Positions 43,713 through 51,417 of a stretch of DNA of 64,000 bases are shown here, one piece after another. The notes beneath the pieces are model-generated. The model saw only the letters and a list, made by a program, of their open reading frames with translations. It was not told where the DNA came from and made no database searches. The position numbers and the translations under genes were made by a program. This DNA comes from Bacteroidetes bacterium 46-16 (GTDB lineage: Bacteria; Bacteroidota; Bacteroidia; Chitinophagales; Chitinophagaceae), in the NCBI GenBank assembly GCA_001897835.1, contig MKUN01000014.1, forward strand, positions 50,388-114,387. Reading direction: 5' to 3'. Numbering within the stretch: position 1 is the first letter of the stretch; each line of letters starts with the position of its first letter.

Positions 43713-45128
43713 TTACCTGATATAACCCAGTATCTTCAGCATGCTCTGGTAGCTCTGCTCTTTGGCGTAGAGCCAGTCTTCCTGCTTGCCGTTCTTATCT
43801 ATTTCTACCACCACATGTTTGGGCGAGGGTATCATGCAGTGCTTGATGCCGCCATAACCTGCCAGTTGGTCCTGGTAGGCACCGGTGTGGAAGAAGCCAA
43901 TGTATAAGGGTTCTGAGCCCTTCTCCCGGTCGAGCCGGGGCAGGAACACAGCATTGATATGCTCTTCGGAAGTATAAAAGTCGTGGCTGTCGCAGGTAAG
44001 TCCCCCCAGGTGCACTTCCTGGTATTCCTTATCCCATTTGTTAATGGGGAGCATCAGGAATTTTTCGCCGATGCCCCAGGTATCGGGCAGGGTAGTGATG
44101 AACGAGCTATCGATCATATACCATATCTCGCGATCGTTCTGCATCTTATCATCCAGCACACTGTATATCACAGCGCCCGATTCACCTACAGTGAACGAGC
44201 CAAACTCTGTATAAATGTCAGGTACGTCAACTTTATTGCGTTTGCATACCTTCTTAATGGTAGATACGATCTCGTTGACCATATAGTTATAGTCATAATC
44301 GAAGCCAAGCGAATGTTTGATGGGGAAGCCCCCGCCAATATTCAGGCCCTCCAGTTCGGGGCATATCTTCTTAAGCTGGCAATAAAGGTTCAGTACTTTA
44401 TTCAGTTCGCTCCAGTAATACACATCATCCTTTATGCCCTTGTTCATAAAGAAGTGTAGCATCTTCAGGTTGAACTTGCCGCTGCCTTTTATCTTATCTA
44501 CATAGAACTCCAGCACATCGCGGCTGCGTATGCCCAGTCGTGAGGTATAAAAATCAAAAGCCGGTTCTTCTTCACTCGCTATGCGTATACCTATATTCAC
44601 CGGGTCTTTGGAGCGGATGAGACGTTTATAGTCCTCGAACTCATTTTTATTATCCAGTACCGGTATCACATTGCGGAAGCCATCGTTGATGAGCCTTGCA
44701 ATGTTGCGTGTATATGGCTTGGTCTTAAAACCATTGCAGATAATGTAGGTATCCTTATTGATCTTGCGCCTTTTATAAAGCTGCTTGATGATCTCGATAT
44801 CGTATGCGAAGGAGGTCTCGATGTGTACACCATGCTTCAGGGTCTCCTCAACTATAAATGAGAAGTGGGAGCTTTTGGTACAGTAGCAATAATAGTAATT
44901 GCCGTTGTACTTATGCTTCCTGATGGCATCGCTGAACATCTTTTTGGCCTTGCCTATCTGCATGCCTATCTTGGGCAGGTAGGTAAGCTTGAAGGGCGTA
45001 CCATATTTGTCTATCAATGCTTTGATGTCCACCCCGTTGAACTCGAGATAGTTATTATCATTTACATCAAAACCCTCCTGGGGGAAATGGAACGTCTGCG
45101 AGACGAGATCGTGGTATGTGTTGTTCAT
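43713..45128 (-). CDS. Arginine decarboxylase (Bacteroidota fold-III type)
   Basis: A 471-aa PLP enzyme of the fold-III (alanine racemase-like) decarboxylase family, at the size of Bacteroidota arginine decarboxylases. The PLP-lysine region YYCYCTKSSHFSFIV is at about residues 79-93; GLNIGGGFPI supplies the phosphate loop near 264; and TCDSHDFYTSEEH plus GFFHTGAYQDQLAGYGG near the end are the family's C-terminal active-site pieces. It makes agmatine on the way to polyamines. Diaminopimelate or ornithine decarboxylase is less likely because of size and motif context. Confidence 0.85.
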   Translation of the reverse strand: MNNTYHDLVSQTFHFPQEGFDVNDNNYLEFNGVDIKALIDKYGTPFKLTYLPKIGMQIGKAKKMFSDAIRKHKYNGNYYYCYCTKSSHFSFIVEETLKHGVHIETSFAYDIEIIKQLYKRRKINKDTYIICNGFKTKPYTRNIARLINDGFRNVIPVLDNKNEFEDYKRLIRSKDPVNIGIRIASEEEPAFDFYTSRLGIRSRDVLEFYVDKIKGSGKFNLKMLHFFMNKGIKDDVYYWSELNKVLNLYCQLKKICPELEGLNIGGGFPIKHSLGFDYDYNYMVNEIVSTIKKVCKRNKVDVPDIYTEFGSFTVGESGAVIYSVLDDKMQNDREIWYMIDSSFITTLPDTWGIGEKFLMLPINKWDKEYQEVHLGGLTCDSHDFYTSEEHINAVFLPRLDREKGSEPLYIGFFHTGAYQDQLAGYGGIKHCMIPSPKHVVVEIDKNGKQEDWLYAKEQSYQSMLKILGYIR

Positions 45129-45296
45129 TTACTGATTGACGCGGCCAAAGAAAGTCAACGATAAATTTACCTGTCCTTAAAATGCAAACAAAAGTAATAA
45201 TTTGGTATGATGCAACCCATTTTCCGCCAACAATATTAAAAAATCATTAGCATCTGCATTTTTGGTATTAGTTTGCGGACTTATTCCTGACCATTC

Positions 45297-46208
45297 TTGA
45301 AAAAAGCGCTTGTACAGATACATGTAGCCGTGCTGCTCTGGGGCTTTACCGGCGTGCTGGGCCGGGCCATATCGCTGGATGCACCGGTGCTGGTATGGTA
45401 CCGTATGTTGTTGACAGCCATCTTTATAGCTGTTATTATTTTTTACCGGCGGCAATGGGTGCCTATAGCCCGCAGGGATATTGCCCAGCTTGCCCTTATC
45501 GGTTGCCTGATGGGCCTGCACTGGGTGGCCTTTTACGGGGCCATTAAATTTGCCAATACCTCAATCGCCCTGGTCTGTCTTTCCACTGCCAGCATATTCA
45601 CCTCACTGCTCGACCCTATGGTGAATAAAGGTAAGTATGATGTGAAAGAGCTTTTGCTGGGCCTGCTGGCTTTGACCGGGGTTTATTTTATTTACCGCTT
45701 TCAGCAAATGTTCGGCATTGGTATTGCATTCGGGGTTACCGCAGCTATCCTTAGCTCAGTATTTACAGTATTGAATAAGCGCATAGCCAGCAAATATCCA
45801 ACCCGGCCCATGGTATTTTACGAAATGAGCGCAGGCTGGTTGTTCCTTACTTTGCTCATGCCCCTGCAATTGGTTTATAACCCGCATACCGTATTATTGC
45901 CACAAGGTATGGACTGGTTGTGGCTCGTGATCCTGAGCCTTTGCTGTACAGTATGGGCACAGTCGCTGGCATTAAGCGCTTTAAAATACATCAGTTCCTT
46001 TACTGCCACGCTTAGTGTGAACCTGGAGCCGGTGTATGGCATACTGCTGGCCTTCCTCTTTTTTAAAGAGAATAAAGAATTGCATGGTGGTTTTTTTATA
46101 GGCATGGGATTGATATGTCTCTCGGTATTGTTACAGATGCTCCGCTTATTGAAACCCAAAGGTGCCTCGCCCGGATATATAAGGGAAAAAGGGGCGATTG
46201 GGGATTGA
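45297..46208 (+). CDS. EamA/DMT-superfamily transporter
   Basis: A 303-aa inner-membrane protein with about ten helices and EamA halves: LWGFTGVLGRAI near the start, VLSLCCTVWAQSLALSALKYISSFTATLSVNLEPVYG-type helix 8-9 signature at about 215-250. The start appears to be TTG at 45297 (KKALVQIHVAVLLWGF); no ATG is in frame close upstream. The substrate is unknown. It is divergent from the arginine decarboxylase gene and precedes the E1 fusion by 113 bp. Confidence 0.87.
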   Translation: MKKALVQIHVAVLLWGFTGVLGRAISLDAPVLVWYRMLLTAIFIAVIIFYRRQWVPIARRDIAQLALIGCLMGLHWVAFYGAIKFANTSIALVCLSTASIFTSLLDPMVNKGKYDVKELLLGLLALTGVYFIYRFQQMFGIGIAFGVTAAILSSVFTVLNKRIASKYPTRPMVFYEMSAGWLFLTLLMPLQLVYNPHTVLLPQGMDWLWLVILSLCCTVWAQSLALSALKYISSFTATLSVNLEPVYGILLAFLFFKENKELHGGFFIGMGLICLSVLLQMLRLLKPKGASPGYIREKGAIGD

Positions 46209-46257
46209 TATTACCGGAATTTTAATAATCCTGTCTTTTTCATCATTTACTCATCTT

Positions 46258-46291
46258 TTTGTATCTTAAACCTCCCAAGCTATTACCTTTG
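46258..46291 (+). promoter_or_regulatory. Promoter of the E1 fusion gene
   Basis: TTTG (46258-46261), a 22-bp spacer, then TACCTTTG (46284-46291), which fits TAnnTTTG. It lies 30 bp before ATG 46322; the spacer is slightly longer than usual. Confidence 0.55.
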
Positions 46292-46321
46292 CAAACAGAC
46301 ACAATAGCGAAATAACACTAT

Positions 46322-48718
46322 ATGTTGCAGCAAGCTACGACCACAAAAGAAGCGAGGCTATCGTTCGAGGAATTTAAACAGGAAGTGCTGGAAGACTACC
46401 GCCTGGCCGTGGCCAGCCGCGAGGCAAGCCTGATGGGCCGCCGCGAGGTACTCACAGGCAAAGCGAAATTCGGCATTTTTGGCGATGGTAAGGAACTGGC
46501 GCAGATAGCTGCAGCCAAATGTTTCAAGCCCGGCGACATACGTGCCGGCTATTACCGCGATCAGACCCTCATGTTCGCTACGGGCATGAGCGATATGGAA
46601 AAATTCTTCTCGCAATTATATGCCGACCCCGATGTGGACCGTGAGCCTGCATCGGCCGGGCGAATGATGAATGGCCACTACAGCACCCGCTGGCTGGATG
46701 CCAGCGGCGAATGGAAAGATCTGACCAAAGATCCGCAATCGTCCTGCGATATATCTCCTACCGCGGGGCAAATGGTGCGCGCACTTGGCTTGGCCTTCGC
46801 ATCAAAAATGTTCCGCAATGTACCGGAGTTGCAGCATGGTTTTGAGAAATTTTCTGATAATGGCAATGAAGTGATCTTCTGTACCATAGGCGATGCTTCC
46901 ACATCCGAAGGGTTGTTTTGGGAGAGTGTGAATGCTGCCGGCGTGCTGCAGGTGCCATTAGCCATATTCATTTGGGACGATGGCTACGGCATATCGGTGC
47001 CCCGTAAATACCAGACCACTAAAAGTTCTATATCCGAAGCGCTGGCAGGTATGCAGTGGAATGACCGTAAGGGTGGTATCAATATCTATACAGCGAAAGG
47101 CTGGGACTATGCAGGCCTTGTAGAGACCATACAACGCGGGGTAGACCGTGTGCGCGAAACACACATTCCCGCCATATTTCATATACAGGAAGTTACCCAG
47201 CCGCAGGGCCACTCTACATCGGGTTCGCATGAACGGTACAAGACCAAAGAGCGCCTGGATTGGGAAAAAGAAATGGACTGTATCGTGCGTATGCGCGACT
47301 TTATAGTGACCAACCAGATAGCCGATGAAGCCGATGTGAACGAAATAGAAGAGCAGGCCAAGCAGGAAGCGCGCAGTGCAAAACAGCGTGCATGGGAGGC
47401 CTTCATATCGCCTATACGAGAGCAGATACAGCAGGCTACTACGATGTGCAACCAGGTAGTGTATGAAGGCGGTGAGCATGCTGCCGAAATAGCGACACTG
47501 GTGCAGGAACTGAATGCAATAAAAGAACCGATACGTAAGGATGTAATGCAGGCAGTCCGCAAGATACTGGGCTTTGCATCGGCTGATACGGATGCGGTAA
47601 GGGCATTACGCAATTTTTATGATTACCTGTTGCAGGATAATAAAGAAAAATTCTCTTCGCACCTGTATTCGGAATCGCGCTACTCGGCCATGAAAGTGCC
47701 GGAGGTGCAGGCCATGTATGTGGCCGATGCACCTGTAGTGAATGGTTACGAGGTGCTGAATAAGTACTTCGATCACACCTTCGGTTCCAACCCGGCAGTC
47801 TTTGCTTTTGGTGAGGACCTGGGTAAGATTGGCGACGTGAACCAGGGCTTTGCCGGATTGCAGGAAAAATATGGCGAGCTGCGCATCTTCGATACCGGCA
47901 TACGCGAGGCATCCATCATAGGGCAGGGTATAGGCATGGCCATGCGCGGCCTGCGTCCTATAGCAGAGATACAATATCTCGATTACCTGATATATGGACT
48001 GCAGCCACTGAGCGATGATGTAGCTACACTACTGTACCGCAGCCGTGGCGGGCAGAAATGCCCCCTTATCGTGCGCACGCGCGGCCACAGGCTGGAGGGC
48101 ATATGGCACAGCGGCTCGCCTATGGGCATGATACTGAACAGCGTGCGCGGCATGTATCTCTGTGTGCCCCGCAATATGGTACAGGCCGCAGGCATGTACA
48201 ACACATTGCTGCAAAGTGATGAGCCGGGTATCGTAGTGGAATGCCTGAACGGTTACCGTCTTAAAGAGCAACTGCCATCCAACCTCGGGCGTTATACCGT
48301 GCCTTTTGGTATACCCGAAGTAATACGCGAAGGTGATGATGTGACCATAGTATCCTACGGCTCTACACTACGTGTAATAGAAGAAGCGATAGATAACTAC
48401 CTGGCCCCGCAGGGCATAAACTGTGAGGTAATAGACGTACGTACCCTGCTGCCCTTCGATATCAATCACATGATCGTGGAGTCACTGAAGAAGACCAGCC
48501 GCATCGTGTTTATTGATGAAGACGTGCCGGGTGGTGCAAGCGCCTACATGTTCCAGCAGGTGATGGAAAAACAGAATGGTTTCCGCTGGCTGGATGTGGC
48601 CCCGCGTACTATAACGGCACAGGCTCACCGCCCGGCATATGCTACCGATGGCGACTACTTCTCGAAACCAAATGCTGAAGATATTGCTGCGGCCATCGAG
48701 GAGATGATGGCGGAGTAA
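46322..48718 (+). CDS. 2-oxoacid dehydrogenase E1, fused alpha and beta subunits
   Basis: A 798-aa thiamine-diphosphate enzyme that decarboxylates a 2-oxoacid in a lipoyl-dependent complex. The alpha part (about 1-420) has the ThDP motif GDASTSEG (190-197). The beta part (about 470-798) has FAFGEDLGKIGDVNQGFAGL, then FDTGIREASIIGQGIGMAMRG and the transketolase C-domain ending with FIDEDVPGGASAYM. The substrate may be branched-chain oxoacids or pyruvate; E2 and E3 genes are not in the window. The fusion is common in Bacteroidota. The lipB product (7865-8599) would help lipoylate its E2 partner. Confidence 0.92.
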   Translation: MLQQATTTKEARLSFEEFKQEVLEDYRLAVASREASLMGRREVLTGKAKFGIFGDGKELAQIAAAKCFKPGDIRAGYYRDQTLMFATGMSDMEKFFSQLYADPDVDREPASAGRMMNGHYSTRWLDASGEWKDLTKDPQSSCDISPTAGQMVRALGLAFASKMFRNVPELQHGFEKFSDNGNEVIFCTIGDASTSEGLFWESVNAAGVLQVPLAIFIWDDGYGISVPRKYQTTKSSISEALAGMQWNDRKGGINIYTAKGWDYAGLVETIQRGVDRVRETHIPAIFHIQEVTQPQGHSTSGSHERYKTKERLDWEKEMDCIVRMRDFIVTNQIADEADVNEIEEQAKQEARSAKQRAWEAFISPIREQIQQATTMCNQVVYEGGEHAAEIATLVQELNAIKEPIRKDVMQAVRKILGFASADTDAVRALRNFYDYLLQDNKEKFSSHLYSESRYSAMKVPEVQAMYVADAPVVNGYEVLNKYFDHTFGSNPAVFAFGEDLGKIGDVNQGFAGLQEKYGELRIFDTGIREASIIGQGIGMAMRGLRPIAEIQYLDYLIYGLQPLSDDVATLLYRSRGGQKCPLIVRTRGHRLEGIWHSGSPMGMILNSVRGMYLCVPRNMVQAAGMYNTLLQSDEPGIVVECLNGYRLKEQLPSNLGRYTVPFGIPEVIREGDDVTIVSYGSTLRVIEEAIDNYLAPQGINCEVIDVRTLLPFDINHMIVESLKKTSRIVFIDEDVPGGASAYMFQQVMEKQNGFRWLDVAPRTITAQAHRPAYATDGDYFSKPNAEDIAAAIEEMMAE

Positions 48719-48730
48719 ATAAAGAAAACA

Positions 48731-48776
48731 GTTTTAAATACTAAAAGCCCCGTAGGGGGCTTTTAGTATTTAAAAC
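48731..48776. terminator. Long perfect-stem bidirectional terminator
   Basis: A 21-bp perfect stem (48731-48751 with 48756-48776, loop GTAG) whose inner part AAAAGCCCC / GGGGCTTTT looks like an intrinsic terminator in both directions. It sits between the convergent E1 gene and the gene ending at 48782. Confidence 0.85.
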
Positions 48777-48781
48777 ATGTA

Positions 48782-49420
48782 TCAGTATTTCTTTTTCCTG
48801 AAATCGCCGCGTTTCCAGGCCTCGAAGAACTCGGCCCAGGCTATGGGATTAAGGATGGTTGCCGGCTTTTGCTGGCCGTAATATATGGCTGCCTGCGCCT
48901 GTATGTTCTGGTAGGCGCTCTGGCTTTCTCGGCCATCTCGGGGCAAGGTAGCAGCAAGGGCGCGCAGGGTAAGGGCATCCGTATTCTTGCGGGCTATCTC
49001 ATACTTATCGTCGGGTATGTTCCAATGCGTGAAGGCATAATCGAAAGCATTTTTGTCGGGCAGGGGACGTATGATGGTCTCAGGCAGGTAAAAGGTGTCC
49101 TGCACCATGAGCTGTATGAGGGAGAAGTAATGGCCCTTGATATCGGTAGGTACCGGGAACTCCTTGGAGCGGAAGCCCAGGGCCTCGAACTGCAGGGTGT
49201 CGCCTTTATAACATACTATCGAGAACACGCCCATTTCGCTCGATTCCACACCCCGGTTCTGGTTCTTCACCAGCACGGTCACATTAGGTACAGCGCGCAG
49301 GCTGTCAGCCGTCATGGTTACACCGTTGATCTGGATAATATTGTCGTAAGATTCCTGTGCATCGGCCGGTAAGCAGAAACAGGATAGAAATATAAGAATA
49401 TATAAAGGGCTTTTGGCCAT
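48782..49420 (-). CDS. Secreted protein with a carboxypeptidase-regulatory-like domain
   Basis: A 212-aa protein from ATG 49420 with a signal peptide (PLYILIFLSCFCLPADAQ). Residues about 25-110 read like a CarboxypepD_reg-like beta-sandwich: INGVTMTADSLRAVPNVTVLVKNQNRG, then GVFSIVCYKGDTLQFEALGFRSKEF, the usual plug-domain-like module of Bacteroidota surface proteins. The C-terminal half is helical and not recognised (KNAFDYAFTHWNIPDDKYE). Function unknown; it is divergent from mrp. Confidence 0.8.
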   Translation of the reverse strand: MAKSPLYILIFLSCFCLPADAQESYDNIIQINGVTMTADSLRAVPNVTVLVKNQNRGVESSEMGVFSIVCYKGDTLQFEALGFRSKEFPVPTDIKGHYFSLIQLMVQDTFYLPETIIRPLPDKNAFDYAFTHWNIPDDKYEIARKNTDALTLRALAATLPRDGRESQSAYQNIQAQAAIYYGQQKPATILNPIAWAEFFEAWKRGDFRKKKY

Positions 49421-49559
49421 GATCAGCAAATTTACAACCTTTCCTGCGCTTATTATGGCTATACTATATTGCCAATATAAGTATGTACATTATTTATACA
49501 AAGAACGCAGGTATGCCGTAATTTTGCGGCTCAGCCAAGCTACTTTAACAAAGGTTTAT

Positions 49560-50654
49560 ATGATAACGAAAGAAGCGGTATTACAAGCACTCAGCAACGT
49601 ACAGGAGCCCGACCTGGGCAAAGACCTGGTAACGCTTAATATGGTGCACGATATAGAGATAGACGGCCAGGACGTAAGCTTTACGGTGATGTTAACCACA
49701 CCCGCCTGCCCGTTGAAAGAGATGATTGAGAAGGCCTGCATTAAGGCCATACATATGCTGGTAGATAAAGATGCCATCGTGAATGTGAAACTGGATGCTA
49801 AGGTGAATAGTAACCGTAAGGATAGCAAGGACGTATTGCCGGGTGTAAAGAACATCATCGTAGTTGCATCGGGCAAGGGTGGTGTCGGTAAATCGACCGT
49901 ATCGGTGAACCTGGCATTGGGACTGGCCAAAGAAGGGGCTAGTGTGGGCTTGCTGGATGCCGATATATATGGGCCCTCTGTGCCCATAATGCTGGGTCTG
50001 CGCGATGAACGCCCAAAAATGATGGATGTGAATGGCAAGGGCATGATAATACCGCTGGAAAAATACGGCATCAAGGCCATGAGCATCGGCATGCTGATCG
50101 ATGAGAAGCAGGCAGTGATATGGCGCGGACCCATGGCCAGCAGCGCACTGAAACAGTTCATCGGCGATGTGTACTGGGGCGAACTGGACTACCTGGTTAT
50201 TGATCTGCCCCCGGGCACAGGCGATGTGCACCTTACTATAGTGCAAACCGTACCCGTAACAGGAGCGGTCATTGTATCAACACCGCAGCCTGTAGCCGCT
50301 GCCGATGCTCGTAAGGCCATCCTGATGCTGAAGCAACCACAGATCAATGTGCCGATATTAGGTGTCGTGGAGAACATGGCTTATTTCACACCCGCAGAAC
50401 TACCGGAAAATAAATATTACATTTTTGGTAAGGGCGGTGCACAACAAATGGCCGACCAGTTCGAACTGCCTTATTTAGGGGAGATACCTCTTGTGCAAAG
50501 CATACGCGAGGGTGGCGATAAAGGCATACCGGCCATACTGGACGATGAGCCTGTGGCTAATGCGGCATTTACCCAACTGGCCCAGCGCATAGCGCAAAAT
50601 ATAGCTATACGCAATGCCAACCTGGAGCCTACGAAGGTGGTGCAGATGGGATAA
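49560..50654 (+). CDS. Mrp/NBP35-type iron-sulfur carrier ATPase
   Basis: A 364-aa protein from ATG 49560, preferred because the upstream extension (from 49413) is not conserved-looking. The N-terminal MIP18/DUF59 domain (1-85) ends before a ParA-like ATPase with P-loop GKGGVGKST (105-113), GLLDADIYGPS and LVIDLPPGTGDVH. Mrp proteins carry and deliver [4Fe-4S] clusters. The usual CxxC between the ENM motif and IFGKGG near the C-terminus is missing here: that stretch reads AYFTPAELPENKYY. It is divergent from the small secreted gene and overlaps a possible tiny reverse-strand ORF at its 3' end. Confidence 0.9.
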   Translation: MITKEAVLQALSNVQEPDLGKDLVTLNMVHDIEIDGQDVSFTVMLTTPACPLKEMIEKACIKAIHMLVDKDAIVNVKLDAKVNSNRKDSKDVLPGVKNIIVVASGKGGVGKSTVSVNLALGLAKEGASVGLLDADIYGPSVPIMLGLRDERPKMMDVNGKGMIIPLEKYGIKAMSIGMLIDEKQAVIWRGPMASSALKQFIGDVYWGELDYLVIDLPPGTGDVHLTIVQTVPVTGAVIVSTPQPVAAADARKAILMLKQPQINVPILGVVENMAYFTPAELPENKYYIFGKGGAQQMADQFELPYLGEIPLVQSIREGGDKGIPAILDDEPVANAAFTQLAQRIAQNIAIRNANLEPTKVVQMG

Positions 50655-50787
50655 GAAGTCGTAGACGCCTAGTTATAAATTTTGCCAGGATAATCAGCAA
50701 GCTTAGAGGTAACAAGCATAAGGCAAATAGCACAACCATAAAACTCCATACAGGTATGGCGTAGGAAAAGAAGCGTTCGGGTGTCAT
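50629..50787 (-). CDS. Possible 52-aa single-helix membrane peptide
   Basis: A short frame from ATG 50787 to TAG 50629, starting TPERFFSYAIPVWSF with one hydrophobic helix (VVLFALCLLPLSLLIILA) and a basic tail. It ends 26 nt inside the mrp coding region on the other strand. Found by reading the 273-bp gap 50655-50927, which otherwise shows nothing. Composition is plausible, but there is no conservation evidence. Confidence 0.3.
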   Translation of the reverse strand: MTPERFFSYAIPVWSFMVVLFALCLLPLSLLIILAKFITRRLRLLIPSAPPS

Positions 50788-50927
50788 ATGTATACATTAT
50801 TGCCTTACCTGCAAAGGATAGATTTGTGGTATGGCATAGTAAACGAATCAGTTCTTTTCCCCAGCCCTGTTATGGTTTACAATATTAAAGACGATAAAAA
50901 GAGATACTTTGTTAGTAGCAGGAAAGC

Positions 50928-51398
50928 TTAGGGTGTATGCAGCGATAACGTTTCCTTATAGCCCATCCCTATATGTTTGCCCGATGTAAAGGCAATACTA
51001 TCGGACCGGTAGAAGTAATCAATGGCATCGGTACGGTATACTCCATTGTCGTTAATGTTTACACTGAAGTGTATCACCTTGTTGACTGAATCTACTGATG
51101 TGACCTTTACTGTATCACTTTTTGCAACGAGCGAGGAATCATCGACGATATATAAGGCAAAAGTGTCCATGATATTTGTTGTGTTATAAGGTCCCGGATA
51201 ATACCATGTAGTCATTGTACCCACCCAGTATCTCGTGCCATCCATATGAGCAGTTAAGTTTAGGCCTGCGGTATTGGTTGTTGTATCTGTAGGTTCTACG
51301 GCAGAGCTGACCTTATTACAGGCCGGGAAGGAAAGTAGCGTTACTAAAGCGACAGGCAATAAATAAAAGCGAAGGTTTTTGATGGCAATTAGCCTCAT
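50928..51398 (-). CDS. Predicted lipoprotein, unknown function
   Basis: A 156-aa protein with a signal peptide ending in the lipobox LLSFPAC (Cys at about residue 27), then a Thr-rich linker (PTDTTTNTAG), then a single beta-sandwich-like domain (about 50-156) with many alternating hydrophobic strands (FALYIVDDSSL, VIHFSVNINDNGVY). Similar small lipoproteins are common near outer-membrane genes of Bacteroidota. It stands after a PIG-L gene on the same strand (19-bp gap). Confidence 0.7.
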   Translation of the reverse strand: MRLIAIKNLRFYLLPVALVTLLSFPACNKVSSAVEPTDTTTNTAGLNLTAHMDGTRYWVGTMTTWYYPGPYNTTNIMDTFALYIVDDSSLVAKSDTVKVTSVDSVNKVIHFSVNINDNGVYRTDAIDYFYRSDSIAFTSGKHIGMGYKETLSLHTP

Positions 51399-51417
51399 TT
51401 TTGTGTTTGTTTAATCA

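Noticed and set aside
49413..49559. Long N-terminal extension of mrp (start at 49413)
   Set aside because: The extra 49 residues overlap the divergent gene's start region and read as non-coding promoter DNA; ATG 49560 gives the normal DUF59 N-terminus.
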